A DNA stretch of 64,000 bases, from the NCBI RefSeq assembly GCF_013403865.1, contig NZ_JABFDK010000001.1, forward strand, positions 992,001 through 1,056,000, written 5' to 3'. Every line of letters begins with the position of its first letter. Position 1 is the stretch's first letter. The notes beneath the pieces were generated by a model that did no database searches, was not told the origin of the DNA, and was given only the letters and a program-made list of their open reading frames with translations. The stretch is from Winogradskyella costae. GTDB lineage: Bacteria; Bacteroidota; Bacteroidia; Flavobacteriales; Flavobacteriaceae. The translations under genes and the position numbers were made by a program. Shown here piece by piece: positions 57,201 through 64,000 of this stretch.

Positions 57201-59672
57201 TTATCTCTTTATAAACTTTCGTTTTATAATTTTTCCTTCAGATTCTAATCTTAAAAAGTAAACTCCAGTTGTTAAATTTGATACATCAATGGCATTTGAT
57301 GTCAGTTTTAAGTTAAGCATGCGCTTCCCGTTAATATCAAAAACTGTGGCGATTTTATTAATAACATCCGTAGAAGTTTTGATTGTAAGTTGTGCTTCAA
57401 CCGGGTTAGGGTAAATAGTAACATCTACTAAAGTTTCATCTATAACACTTAATGCAGAACCTTCAATAATGGTATGTGCTGTATTTATAGTTGGGTTTGA
57501 AATAAAATCTACCGTGCCAGATGGCCAGTAAATGGTGATACTATTAATACTCTCTGAATTGCCAATTCCGAAATGAGTGTTTAATGAGCTCATAAACTCA
57601 AACCCCTCTCCACTTCTTACATCTCTTATTTGCGTTCCATTAGTGGTTTCTATCTCCACTCTTGCTCCGATACCGTTAATATTACTTCTTGTTCCTACAG
57701 TATTTATCTTTATCCAATTATTAGCATTTGTATTATTTAAGTAAATATTTCCATTACGAAAAACATCTATAAAGCCATCATTGTTTGCATCTCCAATTGC
57801 ACCACTAGGCGGTATATTAGCTGAGTAATTAGTAAATGTGAAATCACCATTATTAAACAATATATCTCCATTGCTCAAAATATCTACATAACCATCATTA
57901 TCGAAATCAACTGGGACATTTTCTACACCCAATGCCGCATCTAAAACGCCAGAACCAGCAGTGATATCGGTAAAGGTTCCATCTCCATTATTGCGCATCA
58001 ATTTAGAATCGCCATCAGAAGTACTACTTGCACCAACATAAACATCCATATCTCCATCGTTATCAAAATCTGCCCAAGCAGAAGACCATGTTTGCACTAA
58101 GTCACCTAAATTAGAAGAATTATTGTGACCTGCACTTGGATAATTATTATCGTACCAATCATTGCTATCTGCAACGTTTACAAAAACACCATTACCGTCA
58201 TTTCTCCATAGTTCATTGATGCTAATTGAAGAACCACCTCTACATTTAGCAATAAATAAATCCATATCTCTATCATTATCGAAATCTATCCAAACAGTAC
58301 CATAATTACCCCCACCTGGCACTAAACCGACTCCATTTGGCAATTCGGCACTTTGACCTTGATAGAATGCCAAATTTCCAGAACCATCATTAATATAATA
58401 GACATTAGGATCTACATCATGACAAACAAAGGCATCTAAATGACCATCGTTATTAATATCTACAAAATTAGAACGTTGAGAAAACACATATTCTGATCCT
58501 GATATTTCCGTATAATCTGTACCTGTACTGTTGGCTTTCATAAAGGTGACACCTGATCCACCTCCATATACAAGGTCATTATATCCATTACGATCAAAAT
58601 CACCTGCAGCCAAACTCCAGTTTGGAGAATTGCTAACTCCTGGTGTTGCGATGTTCGTCGTATTAAAACCTCCTGACTCCAATTGATAATGTATATTTAA
58701 ATTATTAGTGCTTACAGAAACAACATCATCTAAAAAATCTCCATTTAAATCTACTAGTGCAATATCGTATACACCACTAGTACTTATTGGGTTAGTTGTG
58801 AATGATACTGGATAACCAACAATATCAGTACCAGTTGTAAAATTAAAAGTTTCCCAATTGCTGTAACCATCAGCAACACAGTTTGCTCTTATATAAATAC
58901 TGTAAGCTGTTCCTGGAGAAAGACTTGTAAAGATATAGTTATTAACTAGTGAGGTAACACCCGATATTGGCACACCATCTGCAGCCAACTGAATTGCTAC
59001 TTCCCATGACGACTCTGATCCACCTAATCCCCAATTAACCATTGCACTAACCGTATTAATATTACTTATTGAAACTGCTGTAACATTTGGACAAGGCAAT
59101 ATTGCTGAAGAATTAATCCTAGGAGAGTCAACACAAAAACCCCATCCGAAAGTATCATTATCATCATATACTATGCGGTATTTAAACCCTATTAATTGCG
59201 TGTCTGAAAACGCAGAGATGTTTAATATTTCGCTAGTGTAGTTTGTAGAACTAGCATTACAAAAATTATCAGTAGCTGGTGAGTTAGAAACCAGTTCACT
59301 TCCCCAATTAACCCACTGATTAGTGCTACTGTCCCAATATTGTAAAAATAATGATTGATCATCTTGGTATATATTATAAACATACGCAAATGTCACTTTT
59401 ATTTCAATTTCATTGGCATTATAGGCATCAGTAAGATTAATAATAGGAGACTCAGCTGCAACAGTGTTATCCGAAGAACCTCCTGCCTGATCATCATTAA
59501 ATGAGAATGATACACCAGAAGTTGTTGGGTCTTCATCTAAATAAGCTGTATCATAAATTCCTGTTAGCACCCACTGACTGTTAGGCCAATTCGCTAGTTG
59601 ATTTAATTGTTGTCCATAGCTGTTAGCGCAAAACAACGTTAAAAGCAATGTAATGAGTAATGTTCTCTTCAT
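57201..59672 (-). CDS. Secreted FG-GAP/VCBS and ASPIC/UnbV protein with type A T9SS sorting domain
   Basis: An 823-residue protein with a signal peptide (about 1-20), a jelly-roll-like N-domain (about 30-190), a fibronectin III unit (about 195-285), and FG-GAP/VCBS-type calcium-binding repeats with DxDxDG-like loops (DFDRNGYNDL, DINNDGHLDAF, DFDNDRDMDLF, DFDNDGDMDVYV, DFDNDGYVDI; about 300-610). An ASPIC/UnbV domain follows (NGIGARVEIETTNG, about 650-735). The last 75 residues are a type A CTD (VTIYPNPVEAQL ... GVYFLRLESEGK). Exported by T9SS to the surface or medium; binding partner unknown. Confidence 0.9.
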   Translation of the reverse strand: MKRTLLITLLLTLFCANSYGQQLNQLANWPNSQWVLTGIYDTAYLDEDPTTSGVSFSFNDDQAGGSSDNTVAAESPIINLTDAYNANEIEIKVTFAYVYNIYQDDQSLFLQYWDSSTNQWVNWGSELVSNSPATDNFCNASSTNYTSEILNISAFSDTQLIGFKYRIVYDDNDTFGWGFCVDSPRINSSAILPCPNVTAVSISNINTVSAMVNWGLGGSESSWEVAIQLAADGVPISGVTSLVNNYIFTSLSPGTAYSIYIRANCVADGYSNWETFNFTTGTDIVGYPVSFTTNPISTSGVYDIALVDLNGDFLDDVVSVSTNNLNIHYQLESGGFNTTNIATPGVSNSPNWSLAAGDFDRNGYNDLVYGGGSGVTFMKANSTGTDYTEISGSEYVFSQRSNFVDINNDGHLDAFVCHDVDPNVYYINDGSGNLAFYQGQSAELPNGVGLVPGGGNYGTVWIDFDNDRDMDLFIAKCRGGSSISINELWRNDGNGVFVNVADSNDWYDNNYPSAGHNNSSNLGDLVQTWSSAWADFDNDGDMDVYVGASSTSDGDSKLMRNNGDGTFTDITAGSGVLDAALGVENVPVDFDNDGYVDILSNGDILFNNGDFTFTNYSANIPPSGAIGDANNDGFIDVFRNGNIYLNNTNANNWIKINTVGTRSNINGIGARVEIETTNGTQIRDVRSGEGFEFMSSLNTHFGIGNSESINSITIYWPSGTVDFISNPTINTAHTIIEGSALSVIDETLVDVTIYPNPVEAQLTIKTSTDVINKIATVFDINGKRMLNLKLTSNAIDVSNLTTGVYFLRLESEGKIIKRKFIKR

Positions 59673-59682
59673 ATCAATTTTA

Positions 59683-61044
59683 TTAATTACAGTTTATGTT
59701 TAATGTATTTATCCACTCTTCTATTAATTGAACACCTTCTTTATGCACAATTGTACGGGACAACAGCGGCATTCTATTTGAAACTTCAGTAGAATTAATT
59801 CTAAAATATAATACAGAATTCCTAGCGTTTCCTGGCTCTACAATGTGCCCGAGACCAAGTCCAAGCTCTGTATCTGCCTCTACACACACACCCATATTTG
59901 TTAATTCTACTGTAGACAAATAATCTAATCGCATTGGCCTATATGAGCAATGTGTACTTTCAGAATGACAATGTGCACAATTTATTTCTAAATAAGCTCT
60001 TGCCCTTTGATTCAGTGACTCATTAGAATCATTATAGTCTGGGAGTTTTGCTATTGTTGAAGGAAGTGTATTTTCTAAGTATCCTAAACTCACCCATTTT
60101 TCTAATTGATTAGATGCTCCATCATTGTAAATATAAGGTAAATTTAAATTTCTAACCTTAGGACCAATAGGTTGTGCTATTTCGTTCACTTTATGACACG
60201 TATGACACTCAGCTCCTGATGGAATTCTATATTCTACAGATTTAGTTATACCCTCTTGCAGCCATTGTAAATCTACATAACTTCCATTCAAATCTAAAAC
60301 CGCCTCAGATTGCTCATTATTCCATACGTAATTTGCAAAAACCCAGCCGTCTAATTTTTTAATTATTAGTCGTGTTTCTATAATTTTAGTTGTGTTTTCT
60401 GGCAACACATTATCATAATAAAAGTTCTTTATTAAAATGGTTCCAACAGGAAAATCTAAAAGTTCGTTTTCATTTACAAACGATGCTTTATTATTATTTG
60501 GCATCCATACAAAACGTTTCTTCTTCGCATAATCGCTAAATAGTGTAGAATTTAAAGTATAAGGAATAACGCCAGTAGTAGGCTCTAAATTTTGTAAATC
60601 ACCTTCAAAAAACTGATACGCTGACAGGGTTTGAAATGGCATATTGCTAATATCATAAAGTACACTAGAGCTTGTTGTGATGGTAATTGATATTGTTTCT
60701 GTTTTACAATCACCCGAGACACTACAAATAGTATATTCAAAATTATCTAAACCCACTTCATTTGGGTTTGCAGTATATTTGAGATGATCGTCACTTAGAT
60801 TATTAGGTGTATTATTAGAATCTATAATTACAACATTACCTTTGATAGGTTGGCTTAATGATAATTCTCCCGTTGAAGGAATATTAGAATCGTTTAGAAA
60901 TATAAAAATCTCAATCTCCGAATCTTGTACTATCGTTAAAGTATCTGGATTAGTTTCCATAACCAAAGGAATTAAGCCATCATCATTGCCACATGAAAAT
61001 AGAAAGAAAATAGAAAGAAAAATTAAAAGGTACTGTTTTCTCAT
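59683..61044 (-). CDS. SO2930-type diheme c-type cytochrome lipoprotein
   Basis: A 453-residue lipoprotein (lipobox FLFSC, Cys 18) with an N-terminal Ig-like domain (about 35-125), then a cytochrome region containing two haem-attachment motifs, CHTCH (about 285) and CAHCH (about 360). The spacing and the region VIPYTLNSTLFSDYAKKKRF match the SO2930 family seen in Shewanella and Bacteroidota. It presumably carries electrons in the periplasm. Its stop is 10 bases from the start of the FG-GAP protein, so the two are an operon. Confidence 0.87.
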   Translation of the reverse strand: MRKQYLLIFLSIFFLFSCGNDDGLIPLVMETNPDTLTIVQDSEIEIFIFLNDSNIPSTGELSLSQPIKGNVVIIDSNNTPNNLSDDHLKYTANPNEVGLDNFEYTICSVSGDCKTETISITITTSSSVLYDISNMPFQTLSAYQFFEGDLQNLEPTTGVIPYTLNSTLFSDYAKKKRFVWMPNNNKASFVNENELLDFPVGTILIKNFYYDNVLPENTTKIIETRLIIKKLDGWVFANYVWNNEQSEAVLDLNGSYVDLQWLQEGITKSVEYRIPSGAECHTCHKVNEIAQPIGPKVRNLNLPYIYNDGASNQLEKWVSLGYLENTLPSTIAKLPDYNDSNESLNQRARAYLEINCAHCHSESTHCSYRPMRLDYLSTVELTNMGVCVEADTELGLGLGHIVEPGNARNSVLYFRINSTEVSNRMPLLSRTIVHKEGVQLIEEWINTLNINCN

Positions 61045-61199
61045 TTGTAATAACTATACACTAGTAATAAGACAGTTTAAGATTTAGAAGTCCTAAAAAA
61101 AATACCTCTTATTTAATATTTTTAAGTTCTTTTTGCACCAAAAACTGCAATACCACACTTGAAGTTAACTCAATATACTGGGTTTAAAAGCTCTAATTA

Positions 61200-63365
61200 T
61201 TAGCCCTTTACTTTTTCCTGTGTCTTAGTTGGCAAAGCTTCAAATCCCATATTATATAATGTAAATCCAAAAATATCCGTATACTCTTCAATTGTTTTGC
61301 TTACAGGTGTCCCCGCTCCATGACCCGCGTCTGTTTCAATTCTAATAAGCGTTGGGTTAGTGCCAGTTTGCTTACTTTGTAATTCTGCAGCAAACTTAAA
61401 ACTATGTGCTGGCACTACGCGATCATCATGATCTCCTGTAGTAACAAGTGTTGCAGGGTATTTTACCCCTTCTTTTACATTGTGAACAGGCGAATAACCT
61501 TTTAGATAGTCAAACATTTCTTTACTATCTTCTGCCGTTCCATAATCGTATGCCCAACCAGCTCCCGCTGTAAATGTATGGTAACGCAACATATCTAAAA
61601 CACCTACAGCAGGTAAAGCAACTTTCATTAAATCTGGACGTTGTGTCATTGTTGCTCCAACTAATAAACCTCCATTAGATCCGCCTCTTATAGCTAAGAA
61701 ATCTGATGATGTATACTTTTCTGAGATAAGGTATTCTGCTGCCGCGATAAAATCATCAAATACGTTTTGCTTTTTAAGCTTTGTTCCGGCGTTATGCCAT
61801 GCTTTTCCATACTCACCTCCCCCTCTTAAATTTGGTACCGCATAGATACCACCTTGCTCCATCCAAACTGCATTTGCAATACTAAAACTTGGCGTTAAAC
61901 TCACATTAAACCCACCATATCCATAAAGTATTGTTGGGTTTTTACCGTTGAGTTCAAGTCCTTTTTTGTGTGTAATTATCATGGGTACTTTAGTTCCATC
62001 TTTTGACGTATAAAAAACTTGTTTGCTTTCGTAATCCTCCGGATTAAAATCAATACTTGGCTTTCTGTACAACTCTGAAATTCCGTTTTCTATATCATAT
62101 TTATAAATACTTCCAGGAGTGACATAATTTGCGAATGAATAATAAAGCTCCATATCATCTTTCTTTGCTCCGAAACCAGCAACTGTACCAATACCTGGTA
62201 ATTCAATTTCTCGTATTAATTTCCCGTCATAATCATACTGCAGTACTTTTGAAACGGCATCAACCATATAATTTGCAAAAAAGTAACCTCCACCAGTTGA
62301 TGGACTTAAAACATTTTCTGTTTCGGGAATAAAATCTACCCAATTTTCTGGAGTTGGATTTGAAGCATCAACAGTTACAATTCGTTGATTTGGAGCACCC
62401 AAGTTCGTCATAATATAAAGCTTTGAACCTACATTTTCAATGATGTTAGAATCACTATCGGTATGGTCTAAAATAGTTATAAGCTTGCTATTTGGATTTG
62501 ACAAATCCTTAATAAACAGTTTATTTCCAGAGGTAGAAATACTTGCCGCAATAATAAGATACTTATCATCTTCTGTGACTCCACCTCCAATATATCTATG
62601 TTTTTCTTCAGGAATTCCTCCAAAAATCAATTGATCTTCAGATTGTTTAGTTCCTAGTTTGTGGTAATATACCTTATGCTGATCTGTTTTTGCCGACAAC
62701 TCACTTCCTTTTGGCTTATCGTAACTAGAGTAATAAAACCCTTCATCTTTATACCAAGACATGCCGCTAAATTTAATATCGACTAAGGTATCCTCAACAA
62801 TCTCATTAGATTCGACATTCATTACAAGAATTTTTCTCCAATCGCTTCCTCCTTCAGAAATCGCATAAGCTAATGTCTTTCCGTTTTTAGAAAAGCTCAT
62901 ACCTCCTAATGAAATTGTTCCGTCTTCTTTAAATGTATTAGGATTTAAGAAAACCTTAGCGGTTTTTGGATCTTCGTCTGTTTTATATCTATAAATAACC
63001 GATTGGTTTTGCAAACCATCATTTTTAGAGAAATAGGTATAATCCCCTTCTACAAATGGCGCACCTATTTTTTCGTAATTCCAAAGTTTTGTAAGCCGTT
63101 CTTTTAATTCTTGGCGATAAGGAATCTGCTCTAAATAACCAAAAGTAACTCCGTTTTGGCTCTTAACCCATGCCTCGGTTTCTTCACTTTTGTCATCCTC
63201 TAGCCATCGGTAAGGATCCGCTACAGCTTTATCAAAATAAGTATCGGAAGTATCTGTTTTATTAGTTTCAGGGTAATTTATAGTAGTCGTTTTCACAGTA
63301 TCGCTTTCATTTTTACAAGACCCAAAAATTGCTAGCACTAAAGCGGAAATAAGTATTTTTTTCAT
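61200..63365 (-). CDS. Prolyl oligopeptidase (S9A), lipoprotein-type signal
   Basis: A 721-residue serine peptidase that cleaves peptides after proline. The lipobox is FGSC (Cys 17), so it is anchored in the envelope. An N-terminal seven-bladed propeller (about 80-430) covers the catalytic domain, where the nucleophile is in [14 protein letters not shown] (Ser about 559), Asp in [11 protein letters not shown] (about 645) and His in DAGHGAG (about 683). Length and motifs fit the family. Confidence 0.93.
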   Translation of the reverse strand: MKKILISALVLAIFGSCKNESDTVKTTTINYPETNKTDTSDTYFDKAVADPYRWLEDDKSEETEAWVKSQNGVTFGYLEQIPYRQELKERLTKLWNYEKIGAPFVEGDYTYFSKNDGLQNQSVIYRYKTDEDPKTAKVFLNPNTFKEDGTISLGGMSFSKNGKTLAYAISEGGSDWRKILVMNVESNEIVEDTLVDIKFSGMSWYKDEGFYYSSYDKPKGSELSAKTDQHKVYYHKLGTKQSEDQLIFGGIPEEKHRYIGGGVTEDDKYLIIAASISTSGNKLFIKDLSNPNSKLITILDHTDSDSNIIENVGSKLYIMTNLGAPNQRIVTVDASNPTPENWVDFIPETENVLSPSTGGGYFFANYMVDAVSKVLQYDYDGKLIREIELPGIGTVAGFGAKKDDMELYYSFANYVTPGSIYKYDIENGISELYRKPSIDFNPEDYESKQVFYTSKDGTKVPMIITHKKGLELNGKNPTILYGYGGFNVSLTPSFSIANAVWMEQGGIYAVPNLRGGGEYGKAWHNAGTKLKKQNVFDDFIAAAEYLISEKYTSSDFLAIRGGSNGGLLVGATMTQRPDLMKVALPAVGVLDMLRYHTFTAGAGWAYDYGTAEDSKEMFDYLKGYSPVHNVKEGVKYPATLVTTGDHDDRVVPAHSFKFAAELQSKQTGTNPTLIRIETDAGHGAGTPVSKTIEEYTDIFGFTLYNMGFEALPTKTQEKVKG

Positions 63366-63457
63366 AATTAGATTTTTTTGAAATAAGCATCACCACCTTA
63401 AGTATAGGGTTTAATAATAAACCACTAAAAGTAAATTTGGAATGACAATATATACAG

Positions 63458-63493
63458 AATTTCAACTAACTACATAAATAATCAGTTGAAATT
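63458..63493. repeat. 10-bp inverted repeat after asd
   Basis: AATTTCAACT (63458-63467) and AGTTGAAATT (63484-63493), perfect arms with a 16-base loop, no U tract. Possibly a weak terminator or operator. Confidence 0.35.
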
Positions 63494-63539
63494 CTTGAAT
63501 ATACGCTATTTTAAAATAATCTAAATTGCTTTTATAAAA

Positions 63540-64000
63540 CTACACTAAAGCATTTTTTATAAGATATTCTGCTATTTGAACCGTGTTTGTTGCGGCTCCT
63601 TTTCTTAGATTATCGCTAACAACCCAAAGATTTAAAGTGTTCGGTTGAGACCCATCTCGTCTAATACGACCAACAAAAACATCATCCTTACCATTAGCAT
63701 ACATAGGCATAGGATATACGTTAACATCTAAATTGTCTTGTATTGTAATGCCATCTGTATCGTTAAGCAATTGTCTTACCTCACTAACATCAAAATCGTT
63801 ATGGAACTCAACGTTAATTGCTTCACTATGACCACCAGCTGTTGGAATTCTAACTGCTGTTGCAGTTACCGCAATGGATTTATCATTAAGAATTTTTTGA
63901 GTTTCATTTACCAATTTCATCTCTTCTTTGGTATACCCATTCTCTTCAAAAACGTCGCAATGTGGAATTGCATTCTTATGAATTGGATACGGATATGCCA
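63540..64000 (-). CDS. asd: Aspartate-semialdehyde dehydrogenase (N-terminal part beyond window edge)
   Basis: The C-terminal 153 residues of an enzyme that reduces aspartyl phosphate to aspartate semialdehyde for Lys, Met, Thr and cell-wall synthesis. Visible motifs are AYPYPIHKNAIPHCD, the substrate-site VTATAVRIPTAGGHSEAINV and the C-terminal RKGAATNTVQIAEYLI. The frame is open to the right edge, so the start and the catalytic Cys lie outside the window. Confidence 0.92.
   Translation of the reverse strand, partial: AYPYPIHKNAIPHCDVFEENGYTKEEMKLVNETQKILNDKSIAVTATAVRIPTAGGHSEAINVEFHNDFDVSEVRQLLNDTDGITIQDNLDVNVYPMPMYANGKDDVFVGRIRRDGSQPNTLNLWVVSDNLRKGAATNTVQIAEYLIKNALV

Overview
The window is a chromosomal segment of a marine-type member of the Bacteroidota, almost certainly family Flavobacteriaceae. 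This rests on AT-rich DNA, promoters of the TTTG / TAnnTTTG type, type IX secretion (T9SS) cargo with type A and type B C-terminal sorting domains, a PorP/SprF protein, Bacteroidota-type suf genes (with DUF2480 and DUF3078 proteins), an IPExxxVDY protein, and many small lipoproteins. No insertion sequence, CRISPR array, rRNA or conventional tRNA gene is visible.

Layout. 1-8.2 kb: succinate dehydrogenase sdhCA (sdhA cut by the left edge), an Xaa-Pro aminopeptidase, an EamA permease, and a minus-strand trio of serine hydrolase, brnQ and a phage-type adenine methylase. 8.3-11.3 kb: an alpha/beta hydrolase, thiL and three paralogous small Cys/His proteins. 11.4-23.4 kb: a long suf Fe-S assembly operon (sufA, B, C, D, S, E, T) with extra genes inserted. 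23.5-28 kb: penicillin-binding protein 1A, hflX, an endonuclease/exonuclease/phosphatase-fold protein. 28.2-36.4 kb: a T9SS/gliding cassette of a giant adhesin-like protein, PorP/SprF and an OmpA/TPR protein. 36.4-47.4 kb: housekeeping genes (CYTH protein, dinB, pyk, rnc, fabF, acpP, purN, rnhA, a PfkB kinase, a long purF). 47.5-56.2 kb: the accessory RNA-repair region. 56.2-64 kb: an ABC ATPase, two secreted proteins (FG-GAP/UnbV and a diheme cytochrome), prolyl oligopeptidase, and asd cut by the right edge.

The most interesting region is 47.5-56.2 kb. It has the RNA ligase RtcB, a slipin/band-7 protein, a TPR protein, the release-factor homologue PrfH, an orphan 201-residue protein, and a regulator that fuses HTH-WYL to an apparently intact Fe(II)/2-oxoglutarate (PhyH-type) oxygenase. 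Between the TPR and slipin genes lies about 0.5 kb of minus-strand DNA full of tRNA arms. Two canonical T-arms (TTCGAAT loops) each run directly into an acceptor-like stem closed by a 4-base loop and then a 17-base D-arm; one unit also has an anticodon arm, so it is a circularly permuted tRNA-like RNA with a capped acceptor stem. Three copies of one palindrome (TACGCAA-N5-TTGCGTA), each 9 bases from a matching -7-like box, stand before rtcB, before the array and before the orphan gene. They suggest one regulon, in which an RNA-damage response makes tRNA-like RNAs together with a ligase and a ribosome-rescue factor.

A second RNA feature is a pair of near-identical ~72-nt small-RNA genes just downstream of purF, each with its own -7 box and terminator. 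All functions are inferred from sequence alone; no database search was run.
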